From an uncultured Bilophila sp. (lineage in GTDB: Bacteria > Desulfobacterota > Desulfovibrionia > Desulfovibrionales > Desulfovibrionaceae), in NCBI GenBank assembly GCA_910585945.1, contig CAJUHZ010000008.1:1-64000 (forward strand): a stretch of 64,000 nt of DNA, given 5' to 3'. This document shows, one piece after another, positions 1 to 7,585 of the stretch. A model generated the notes under the pieces. The model was given only the letters and a program-made list of their open reading frames with translations, was not told where the DNA came from and did not search any database. How positions within the stretch are numbered: the first letter of the stretch is position 1; every line of letters starts with the position of its first letter. The position numbers and the translations under genes are program-made.

Positions 1-60
1 TGGCTGTGCTCCTATGCCAGGAACACTAACTTTTCAATGGACCTGTTTTGGGGGGAGGGG

Positions 61-246
61 TCAATCATGTACAGATTTTCGGTCAGAAAATTTTCTGAGT
101 TCGGCGTCGTTCAAAGGGGCTTCCTTGGCAAGAAGAGGAAATGAACGCAGTATCCCAGCAAAAATTTTTGGATGGCAATAATCTGTCTTTAATGCTTCAG
201 TGACACTAATGGCTGGCGCCAAAGCATAACCTTCAAAAGCGACTGC
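61..246 (-). pseudogene. possible remnant of a protein gene
   Basis: On the minus strand a frame stays open for about 61 codons and ends at TGA (61-63). It reads like real protein, with segments such as YALAPAISVTEALKTDY and ILRSFPLLAKEAPLNDAELR. There is no ATG start, and a TAA at 247-249 closes the frame upstream. I do not recognise the family. It could be the 3' end of a decayed gene or chance. Confidence 0.2.
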
Positions 247-456
247 TTACCCTTCGGCCTTTCCCCCATTTCGGCTTTTTCTCAAGAAAGCGCGGAAATT
301 TTGACTGCCTGTGAAAAGGCTGTTTTTCCAAGATCATTTAATGATAGCCGGAATCCGTTAAAATCAAGGGACTGGCTTTGCCTATTGCCTATCGATAGCC
401 ACTGATATTCTTAAAAAGCCATAAAGCTAGCAATGCTCGCAAGCTGCTTCTCAGCA

Positions 457-499
457 GGCAAGCAATGACTGCATAGTCAATGCAGTTGCCTTTTGTTTT
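457..499 (+). terminator. terminator-like hairpin, first of two
   Basis: ACTGCAT (468-474) pairs with ATGCAGT (480-486). GGCA (457-460) and TGCC (487-490) can extend the stem across a bulge. TTTTGTTTT follows at 491-499. It would stop plus-strand transcription entering from the left. Confidence 0.5.
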
Positions 500-505
500 A
501 CCTTT

Positions 506-546
506 GCCGTCCGGGAAAATCTCTGGATCCCGGACGGCATTTTTAT
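506..546 (+). terminator. strong Rho-independent terminator
   Basis: A perfect 11-bp stem, GCCGTCCGGGA (506-516) with TCCCGGACGGC (528-538), is followed by ATTTTTAT. The T tract lies only on the plus-strand side. It therefore terminates a plus-strand transcript and does not terminate glyS, whose stop lies 74 bases away on the other strand. Confidence 0.8.
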
Positions 547-619
547 AAGGGCTGGTCTCAGTTTATCTGAAAAACTATTTCCAATTTTACGACTGACGTA
601 AAATATTCCCTTAGCTTCT

Positions 620-2707
620 CTAGATCTGCAATGCAGCGAAATCAGCCACGCGTTCCATTCGCGATATAAGAGCCTTCAACATGTTCAAGCGGTTTGCGCG
701 CAATTTCAGGTCTTCACACATGACCATGACAGAATCGAACAAAGCATCCACAGCCGGACGAATGGAAGTCAGATCCGCAAATAGAGCGGGTACATCATTC
801 TCCAGCCAATGTTTCTCGAAGTTGGTAGACAAAACTTCAAGCTGGCTCGCAAGCATTTTTTCAGCTTCTTCGGCAAGAAGAGCAGGATCCCACAATCCGG
901 TCAACGTGACTCCCGCGTCTGCCCCCTGCTTACGAATAATATTTGCAACACGCTTGAATGTCTGAACAGTTTCAGTAAAATCGGCACGTTTGCTCATTGC
1001 ATCCAGTGCGGCCATGCGCTGCGCTGCAAACCAGACTCTGTGCGGCTCAACCGCTGTAACGGCATCCACCAATGGAGTGTCATAACCCTGCGTCAGAAAA
1101 TAATTCCGCACACGGCCGGCAAAAAACGCCTGTAACTTATTATCGGCTTCCTCCGCATCCAGTTTCCAGCTCCGCTCGCCATAAAGTTTTCTGGCTTCGG
1201 CAAAGAGCGCCGGAACATCGAAGCGGTACCCATGATCCAGCATGATTCGGATAATCCCGAGAGCGCAACGTCGTAACGCATATGGATCGGCCGCTCCTGT
1301 AGGGATCATGCCAAGCCCGAAGCACCCCACAAGCGTATCCGCCTTGTCGGCTATGGACAGGATGGAACCGAGCGCGGTGGCTGGCACGGGCGTATCAGGA
1401 CCAGCAGGCAGATATTGTTCGGCAAGGGCATCCGCGACATCTTCCGCTTCTCCCATTGCACGGGCATAAATGCCGCCCATGACGCCTTGCAGCGTGTCAA
1501 ACTCGCCAACCATGGAAGAAACAAGATCCGCTTTGGACAAACGCCCTGCCCGCGCGGCCTTTTCGGGATCCTGCCCGATCTTTTCGGCAATCCAGGCGCA
1601 TAATGCGCTGATCCGGCGCGTCTTTTCTCCCATACTGCCAAGCGGGGCCAGAAAGATCACGGAATCAAGCGAGGCAAGCCAGGCATCAAAAGAGCTTTCA
1701 AGATCCGTTCTCCAAAAAAAGCGGGCGTCTTCCAGACGGGCGCGCAGCACACGTTCCCATCCTTTTTTCACTACCGTAATATCTTTGGGAACAAGGTTCA
1801 GCACGGTCAAAAAGTGTGGCATCAGTCGCCCGACGGCATCCTCGATGCCAAAACTTTTCTGATGGGATTCCATGCTGGTCAACAGCACTTCCCGCGGTAA
1901 CTCCAGAAACGACGGATCGATATCGCCCACCAGCGGCATGGGATACTCCACAAGCCCCTGTACCTCATCAAGGAGGGCTTCCTTCCAGATGATTTTGCCC
2001 CCCGCCCTCGAAGCGCCGACGTCACCCTGTTCCCGAATAACGGCCCGGCGGCGCGTGGCTTGCGGTTCCACCTTGCCCTTGTCCCGGATGATCTCCAGGT
2101 AGTCTCCAGCCGTCGGAACCTCAAAGGGACCGGCCCCCATTACGCGATGCCCGTGCGTCATCCTGCCGGAAGACACGCCGCCGATTTCAAAGGAAACGAC
2201 AGCGTCTCCAAACAGGGCAAGAATCCAGCGAATGGGGCGCGCATACGCAAACGAGCCTTCTCCCCAGCGCATACGCTTTGCAAAGGGAAGCGCGGCTATT
2301 ACGGATGGACAGAGAGCGGCCAGGGCGTCCAGCGTGGCTCCCCCGCCTGTTTTTTTCACCCCGGCCACATACTCGCCTTTTGCCGTTTGCATTCGGGTGA
2401 GCGCCGTCACATCCAGGCCGAGAGTGCGGGCAAATCCCTCCGCGGCCCTGGTGGGTTTTCCCTGTGCGTCAAAGGCCGCCTTGACCGGAGGTCCGGAGAC
2501 AAGCTCTTCCCGCTCGGGCTGTGTTTCGGCAAGACCTTCAATCTGCACCACGGCTCTGCGAGGGGTGGAAAAAGCGTGCAGCGCCCACCCTTCATAACCT
2601 GCCTCTCCCAGAGCGCTGCCGAAACGTTCCGCAAGTTCGCGTTCAAGGCCGGCAAGAAAGCGGGCCGGCAGTTCTTCGGTACCGATCTCAAGAACAAAAT
2701 CGGACAT
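620..2707 (-). CDS. glyS: glycyl-tRNA synthetase beta subunit
   Basis: The 695-residue product is the beta subunit of the alpha2-beta2 bacterial glycyl-tRNA synthetase, which charges tRNA-Gly in the cytoplasm. The family start 'DFVLEIGTEELPARF' is at the N-terminus, and length and C-terminal anticodon-binding region agree with GlyS. The beta subunit carries most of the tRNA-recognition domains, while catalysis is in GlyQ. The ATG at 2707 follows a purine-rich GGCGGGAA stretch. glyQ lies 15 bases upstream on the same strand, so the pair is almost certainly co-transcribed. Identity is firm. Confidence 0.97.
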   Translation of the reverse strand: MSDFVLEIGTEELPARFLAGLERELAERFGSALGEAGYEGWALHAFSTPRRAVVQIEGLAETQPEREELVSGPPVKAAFDAQGKPTRAAEGFARTLGLDVTALTRMQTAKGEYVAGVKKTGGGATLDALAALCPSVIAALPFAKRMRWGEGSFAYARPIRWILALFGDAVVSFEIGGVSSGRMTHGHRVMGAGPFEVPTAGDYLEIIRDKGKVEPQATRRRAVIREQGDVGASRAGGKIIWKEALLDEVQGLVEYPMPLVGDIDPSFLELPREVLLTSMESHQKSFGIEDAVGRLMPHFLTVLNLVPKDITVVKKGWERVLRARLEDARFFWRTDLESSFDAWLASLDSVIFLAPLGSMGEKTRRISALCAWIAEKIGQDPEKAARAGRLSKADLVSSMVGEFDTLQGVMGGIYARAMGEAEDVADALAEQYLPAGPDTPVPATALGSILSIADKADTLVGCFGLGMIPTGAADPYALRRCALGIIRIMLDHGYRFDVPALFAEARKLYGERSWKLDAEEADNKLQAFFAGRVRNYFLTQGYDTPLVDAVTAVEPHRVWFAAQRMAALDAMSKRADFTETVQTFKRVANIIRKQGADAGVTLTGLWDPALLAEEAEKMLASQLEVLSTNFEKHWLENDVPALFADLTSIRPAVDALFDSVMVMCEDLKLRANRLNMLKALISRMERVADFAALQI

Positions 2708-2722
2708 GATTTTTTCCCGCCT

Positions 2723-3607
2723 TTACGCCACACGGGCGCCGGATTGGAGCATTGGGTAGCCCATTTCTTCCCGCTGAGCGGCATACAGCCGCGCGACAGC
2801 CGAGGCCAGAGCACGCACGCGTCCGATATATCCGGTACGTTCCGTAATGGAAATGGCGCTTCTCGCATCCAGCAGATTGAAGGTATGGGAACATTTCAAA
2901 CAGTAGTCGTACGCAGGCCACAACAATTCCTCAGTAGTCAGACGCAGACATTCCCGTTCAAAATCATTAAAATGGGCAAGGAGCATGGTCGCATCGCTCG
3001 CATCAAAATTATAGCGGGACTGTTCAACTTCGTTCTGATGATAGATATCGCCGTAAGAAACATGCTCATTCCAGGCAAGGTCATAAACCGAATCCTTGCC
3101 TTGCAAGTACATGGCAAGCCGTTCCAGTCCATATGTCAGTTCGACGCTTACGGGCGAAAGATCGATGCCGCCAACCTGCTGAAAGTAGGTAAACTGGGAA
3201 ACTTCCATACCATTGAGCCAGACTTCCCATCCAAGCCCCCAGGCGCCCAGCGTGGGAGACTCCCAGTCATCCTCCACAAAACGGATGTCATGTTCTTCGG
3301 CATGGAACCCCAGAGCTCGCAAGCTGCCGAGGTACAGATCCTGCACATCGTCCGGCGATGGTTTCAAAATCACCTGGAACTGAAAGTAATGCTGCAAGCG
3401 GTTCGGATTTTCTCCATAGCGTCCGTCTGTAGGACGCCTGGAAGGTTCGACGTACGCCACATTCCAAGGTTCCGGTCCGAGAACCCGCAAAAAGGTGGAC
3501 GGGTTGAATGTCCCCGCGCCACACTCAATATCCATAGGTTGGGCTATCACACAGCCGCGCGAAGCCCAGTAGCGTTGCAAGGTAAGAATCACATCCTGAA
3601 AATACAT
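2723..3607 (-). CDS. glyQ: glycyl-tRNA synthetase alpha subunit
   Basis: The 294-residue product is the catalytic alpha subunit of glycyl-tRNA synthetase. It begins MYFQDVILTLQRYWASRGC, the conserved GlyQ start, and contains the class II segments PSRRPTDGRYGENPNRLQ and GGIDLSPVSVELTYGLERL. The frame is open for 30 codons further upstream, but that extension does not resemble GlyQ. The ATG at 3607 has a GGGAGGGAGC ribosome-binding site directly before it, so I use that start. It precedes glyS in one transcription unit, with recO upstream. Confidence 0.97.
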   Translation of the reverse strand: MYFQDVILTLQRYWASRGCVIAQPMDIECGAGTFNPSTFLRVLGPEPWNVAYVEPSRRPTDGRYGENPNRLQHYFQFQVILKPSPDDVQDLYLGSLRALGFHAEEHDIRFVEDDWESPTLGAWGLGWEVWLNGMEVSQFTYFQQVGGIDLSPVSVELTYGLERLAMYLQGKDSVYDLAWNEHVSYGDIYHQNEVEQSRYNFDASDATMLLAHFNDFERECLRLTTEELLWPAYDYCLKCSHTFNLLDARSAISITERTGYIGRVRALASAVARLYAAQREEMGYPMLQSGARVA

Positions 3608-3632
3608 GCTCCCTCCCATTCGTTTCCGCACA

Positions 3633-4397
3633 TTACAGGCGGCGGAACCGGCCATTTTCCCACGCGATTCCCAAGTGATACTGAATAAAGCCGTCAATGG
3701 CCTTCATGCACGCGCGGTGCTCTTCCGGGGCCTGCGCCCCCGATTGTTCTCCTGAAAAATCCCACTCAAACGGAGACAGTGCCTGAACACGGCGCAAAAG
3801 TTCAAGCGACGCGCCGGAGAGGCGTATCCCCTCGCGCACGTCTTTCATTGCCACGCAGGCCGCACATATCAGGGTGCCTTCGGGGATCAAAAAACGTGCT
3901 CCCGGCGGGCTTTGCCTACCACAAGCGGAACATGCTGAAAAGGCCGGCGCGTACCCCAGATCGGAAGCAAGGCGAAGACGGAACAGTATGGGAATGGCGG
4001 CAGGCACGCTTTCCGCGCTTTCCAAAAGGCCAAGCATCGTTGTGAGAGTAGAAAAAACCTCGTTTGAATTATCCGAAGGCACTCCCAGCGTTTCCATAAA
4101 CTGCACGCAGTTCATGAACATGCCAAGCCGGTTTCGATCCGTGCGCAAGCGTCTCGGGCCGTTGAGCAGCATCCCTTCCTCCAGGGTCAGGTACTGCCCG
4201 TTTCGTGTGCTTTTCATCCGTATGCGCAGTTCGTTGAACAAATCAAGGCAGCCGCAAAAACGTCGGCGGCTGCGACTGCCTCCAAAAGCGAATGCTGACA
4301 CGATCCCATGCCGCCGGGTGAACAGACGCAACCAGATGTCCGCCTCACGGAAGCGCCCTACCCGCAAAACAAGGGCCGTATCGGACCATTCCGTCAC
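3633..4397 (-). CDS. recO: DNA repair protein RecO
   Basis: RecO loads RecA on SSB-coated single-stranded DNA in the RecFOR gap-repair pathway. The 254-residue product has the N-terminal OB-fold region (about residues 1-75, with 'DTALVLRVGRFREADIWLRL'). It also has a four-cysteine zinc site, CSACG around residue 155 and CAAC about 25 residues later, which is typical of zinc-bearing RecO proteins. The start codon is GTG at 4397, five bases after the stop of the RodZ-like gene. It lies between glyQ and that gene, apparently in one operon. Confidence 0.9.
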   Translation of the reverse strand: MTEWSDTALVLRVGRFREADIWLRLFTRRHGIVSAFAFGGSRSRRRFCGCLDLFNELRIRMKSTRNGQYLTLEEGMLLNGPRRLRTDRNRLGMFMNCVQFMETLGVPSDNSNEVFSTLTTMLGLLESAESVPAAIPILFRLRLASDLGYAPAFSACSACGRQSPPGARFLIPEGTLICAACVAMKDVREGIRLSGASLELLRRVQALSPFEWDFSGEQSGAQAPEEHRACMKAIDGFIQYHLGIAWENGRFRRL

Positions 4398-4402
4398 GCG
4401 GA

Positions 4403-5446
4403 CTAGTCCGTGGATCCGGACAGTTCGACTGCCGCCTGAGGGAATACCAGGGTTTTCACCTGCCCCATCTTGCCCGGCTGAAGAAGTTCCCGTCCATCGT
4501 ACTTCATGCGTACTCCTCCGGCATTGCCAAGTTTGATCACAAGCTTGCGGTCAAACGACAGGGCGAAGGTCTCCCCTTTCTGAATGGAGAGTTGCCGCGT
4601 GTCCATGTCATCCGCAGAGGAGTGAACCCAGCACTCGGCCAGAGCCGTCAGGATGATCTGATGCCGCTTTCCCGCCGGAGAGGCAACAATAGGCATCCCC
4701 GTGCCATTGCCGGTTTGCAGTGTAAGAGCTTCGCTCCGGGGATCACGAGGGGCAACCTGTTCGGGCGTTGACGCCGGCTGTGGCGCCGGAACAGGAGCAG
4801 GAACCACCGGAGCGGGAGTATGTACCGGCTCTGCGGCTGCCGCCGGAAGGCTCACATTTTCTCCTCTCTCAGTGGGGGAGGAAGGGGAAGCGGAGGAATC
4901 TGCTTGACGTTCTGGGGCAGGATTATTCAGATGAACCGGATCGGTGGGGGAACCTGAAGATTTTTCCTGTTCCTCCGCCATTGGCGCAGAGATGCCGGAG
5001 CCGCCTTTTTCCGCCGCCGATCCAGACACAAGGTTCAGAAACACTTCATGGGTCTTGTGCGTATAGGCCTGATAGCCTCCAAAAGCGAGCAGACCAAGAA
5101 GCGGGATGCACAACAGCGCCTTTTTTCCCCCTCCCGAGGAGGTCCGGCGAACCGTGTTGAAATGCTCCTGGGGCGGCTCGTTTTCACTATCCGTCAAGGA
5201 TACGCAGGCCGCGCGCACGTCGTCGTCGCTCATGCCGAACAATTTCGCGTAAGCGCGAATAAAGCCCCTTGCGTACACGGCATGGGGCATGGAAGCCATA
5301 TCGCCTTCTTCAATGGCGCGCACCATGCGTGACGTGATTTTGAGCCGGGAAGCGACTTCATCCACAGTATATCCGCACCGTACCCGCTCTTCCCGCAGCA
5401 CATTGCCGAATTCGGCCAGAGGCGTCCGGATGTCCATTTCGTCCAT
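4403..5446 (-). CDS. RodZ-like membrane protein with HTH and DUF4115
   Basis: The 347-residue protein has the RodZ layout. A cytoplasmic helix-turn-helix of the HTH_25 type comes first (about residues 10-75, 'YTVDEVASRLKITSRMVRAI'), then one membrane helix (about 112-130), a Pro/Ala/Ser-rich periplasmic linker and a C-terminal DUF4115 beta domain (about 260-340). RodZ connects MreB to the wall-elongation machinery. The long low-complexity linker is ordinary for the family. The ATG at 5446 has only a weak ribosome-binding site. A terminator lies between this gene and the upstream surA gene, so it probably has its own promoter. Confidence 0.85.
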   Translation of the reverse strand: MDEMDIRTPLAEFGNVLREERVRCGYTVDEVASRLKITSRMVRAIEEGDMASMPHAVYARGFIRAYAKLFGMSDDDVRAACVSLTDSENEPPQEHFNTVRRTSSGGGKKALLCIPLLGLLAFGGYQAYTHKTHEVFLNLVSGSAAEKGGSGISAPMAEEQEKSSGSPTDPVHLNNPAPERQADSSASPSSPTERGENVSLPAAAAEPVHTPAPVVPAPVPAPQPASTPEQVAPRDPRSEALTLQTGNGTGMPIVASPAGKRHQIILTALAECWVHSSADDMDTRQLSIQKGETFALSFDRKLVIKLGNAGGVRMKYDGRELLQPGKMGQVKTLVFPQAAVELSGSTD

Positions 5447-5499
5447 AGAAAACCGCCGTTTTTTTGTAGACCTACCATACTCCAGAGAGCCTTAAAAGA

Positions 5500-5538
5500 A
5501 AAATATCGACCGGAAACCATGGGGAAGGTTCCCGGTCG
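5500..5538 (-). terminator. Rho-independent terminator after surA
   Basis: On the minus strand CGACCGGGAACC (5538-5527) pairs with GGTTTCCGGTCG (5518-5507), a 12-bp stem with one mismatch. ATATTTTTCTTTT follows. It lies 20 bases past the surA stop and separates surA from the RodZ-like gene. Confidence 0.75.
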
Positions 5539-5558
5539 GGCGGCAACGTCACTGAAGC

Positions 5559-6488
5559 CTACAGCCTGATGTCTATCATGGCCCGCTTGCGCAGTTGCGC
5601 GGTATATTCTTCAAACCGTTGTTGCAATTTCGGTTCCCTGAGAATCGCTTCAATCTGTTCATATGCTTCGTCAAGCGACTGCCCCTCGCCAGCGGAGAGT
5701 TCGGCAAGCCTGACCTGCGTTTTCAAACCGTTCACTTCAAAAATATCCGAGACTTCACCAGGAGCAAGTTCCGAAAGGCGATCCCGCCAGGCGGGATCAA
5801 GGCTGCTCCAGGGCATTTCTCCAAGATCTCCCCCTTCCTGGGGTTTGGGGCCTACAGAAAGCTCGCGCACAACCTTGTCAAACCGGAGCGCGCCAGACTT
5901 GATCCTGGCGGCGGTTTTTTCGGCGTCAGCCGTGGGAGGATACACAAGCACGGAAAAACGCACGCTCTGATTGTTTTTGAACATGTCCTTATGTTCAGCA
6001 TAGTAGGCCATGATTTCATCTTTCGTCACAACGACCTTGCGCCCCACCATGGTCGAGAGCAACCGCTTGCGCAGGATGACGCGCCGAATCCGTTCACGGA
6101 ACGCTTTTTCCGTCACGCCTTGCAATTGAATCTGTCGTTGAAATTCAGCCGGTGTCAGGCGATTGCGCTCCATAATCTGTCTGATTTCCTCATCAACATC
6201 GCTGTCCGAAGCACCCATGTGCAGGCGCTCGGCCTCCTGTGCAAGAATGATGTTGTTGATCATGGCGTCAAGAACCTTGCGGGAGACAGCCCTGACCCTG
6301 TCGCTATTGTCTTTTTTGCGGGGATCAAGGCCCATGCGGAGCAGTTCGGGAGCCATTTCAGCCTGAAGGTCGAATGACGTGATCATTTCACCATTGACGA
6401 CCGCCGCGATGGAGTTCAAGGGCGTCGCCGCATGGGTGGCATGAGGCGCCAGCAACGCAAAGATGAAAAGCAGAGCGGAAAAGCGCAA
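5559..6488 (-). CDS. SurA-type periplasmic chaperone / peptidyl-prolyl isomerase
   Basis: The product (about 309 residues) has a cleavable signal peptide ending near HATHAA, a SurA N-terminal chaperone domain with the typical 'IAAVVNGEMITSFDL' start, and one C-terminal parvulin-like domain (about residues 175-270, with 'GGDLGEMPW'). SurA escorts outer-membrane proteins through the periplasm. No ATG exists near the start. A TTG at 6488 sits seven bases after AGGAG, while a TTG five codons upstream would put that AGGAG inside the gene, so 6488 is preferred. A second SurA-like gene lies just upstream. Confidence 0.85.
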   Translation of the reverse strand: MRFSALLFIFALLAPHATHAATPLNSIAAVVNGEMITSFDLQAEMAPELLRMGLDPRKKDNSDRVRAVSRKVLDAMINNIILAQEAERLHMGASDSDVDEEIRQIMERNRLTPAEFQRQIQLQGVTEKAFRERIRRVILRKRLLSTMVGRKVVVTKDEIMAYYAEHKDMFKNNQSVRFSVLVYPPTADAEKTAARIKSGALRFDKVVRELSVGPKPQEGGDLGEMPWSSLDPAWRDRLSELAPGEVSDIFEVNGLKTQVRLAELSAGEGQSLDEAYEQIEAILREPKLQQRFEEYTAQLRKRAMIDIRL

Positions 6489-6541
6489 AACGGTTCTCCT
6501 CAATTATGAGTGGGTTATTGCCAAAGACGGCCCTTGCGCCG

Positions 6542-7585
6542 TCAATCTTGCCCTTTCTTGCCGTCAATCTCCGCCGCAGGCGGCTTGTCGGACTGCAGGG
6601 GCATGGGAGCGCCCCCGCTCTTTGCGCCGCGCCGCGTCCGCCCGGGAAGGGCATCCGGTTGCAATCGGGACACAACGCGTATATCGGCCCGGGACAGGGC
6701 GTCCGTTACCCACTCGACGTAGGCGGCGGGCAACTTGCGCTCCACAACCAGCGCCTCCATGAGCGGGTAAGCCTCGACAATGTCAAGCGTCCGTGCTGGA
6801 ACGCGGGCCAGCAGCCCGGCAAAAAAATGAACCCCGCTCTCCTGCCGGATGGGCGTCGCCTGACGTGGTTTGATCGCGGTCAGGTCACGGCGCAGTGTTT
6901 CGGGAAGACGCGCCGGGCTGATCCGCAGCAAATACGCGCGGCTTTTCTCCGACGCGCTCCCGGACGGGATCGTTTTGTTGGCCAACCAGGCGTTTCTGGC
7001 GTCTTCCAGTCGTTTTTTATCTGTATCTTCAACCCAGATGATTTCCACTTTTTCCGGCTGGTTAGTCAGTGCGGCGCTGGCGGCGTACTCGGCCCGGATT
7101 TCTTCGGGTGAAACGCTGAAACGCGGGCGGAGCACGCTCTTTTGAAAAAGCTGCACGGCAAGGCGTGCGCGCACCCGTTCACGCCACGCATCCAGATCAA
7201 TGGCGTTTTCCTGAAGCATGACTTCAAATTCTCCAGGAGGATAATCCGCCCGTATCGCGGCTTCCTCAGCACGCACAGCTTCATCCGTAATGGAAAGCTT
7301 GCGCTTTTCCAACTCCTGAGCAACAAGTTCGTGGACAATCAATGCGGCCAGGGCGTCGCCGTACTGCTGCTGCAAAAGTTCCAGTGAAGGCGCGTGGGCC
7401 AGCAAGTCCGCATCGCCGTCAATATCATGAAGGGCTTCCAGTCTGTGCAGAGTGATCGGTCTGCCGTTGACGGTAGCGATGACGCCGGTTTGTTCCCTTT
7501 CCGTAAGGAAAGAAAACGCCGGGGCTTCCGAAGGAACGCAACACATGCTGCCCGCAAAAAGAAAAAGAAAAAGAAAACAACGCAT
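6542..7585 (-). CDS. second SurA-like exported chaperone
   Basis: The 347-residue product has an N-terminal hydrophobic signal ending near SEAPA and a SurA N-terminal type domain ('GVIATVNGRPITLHRLEAL', about residues 34-180). Its C-terminal half is poorly conserved and lacks a clear parvulin signature such as the GG-LG motif in the next gene, so it may act only as a chaperone. The C-terminus is basic and proline-rich. Its ATG overlaps the mfd stop by one base (TGATG), which suggests translational coupling. surA follows 53 bases downstream. The tandem pair may be an old duplication. Confidence 0.75.
   Translation of the reverse strand: MRCFLFLFLFAGSMCCVPSEAPAFSFLTEREQTGVIATVNGRPITLHRLEALHDIDGDADLLAHAPSLELLQQQYGDALAALIVHELVAQELEKRKLSITDEAVRAEEAAIRADYPPGEFEVMLQENAIDLDAWRERVRARLAVQLFQKSVLRPRFSVSPEEIRAEYAASAALTNQPEKVEIIWVEDTDKKRLEDARNAWLANKTIPSGSASEKSRAYLLRISPARLPETLRRDLTAIKPRQATPIRQESGVHFFAGLLARVPARTLDIVEAYPLMEALVVERKLPAAYVEWVTDALSRADIRVVSRLQPDALPGRTRRGAKSGGAPMPLQSDKPPAAEIDGKKGQD

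Larger units (their letters stand above)
1..619. other. gene-poor left end of window
   Basis: No convincing complete gene lies here. The stretch is A+T-richer than its surroundings. It holds a possible minus-strand gene remnant (61-246) and two consecutive hairpins followed by T tracts on the plus strand (457-499 and 506-546). The hairpins imply that a plus-strand transcript, either an RNA or a gene starting left of the window, ends here. The region after 546 leads into the stop codon of the minus-strand glyS gene. Confidence 0.5.

Noticed and set aside
2060..3688. 542-codon plus-strand frame opposite glyS and glyQ
   Set aside because: It is fully antisense to two certain genes, has no family resemblance and arises from their codon bias.
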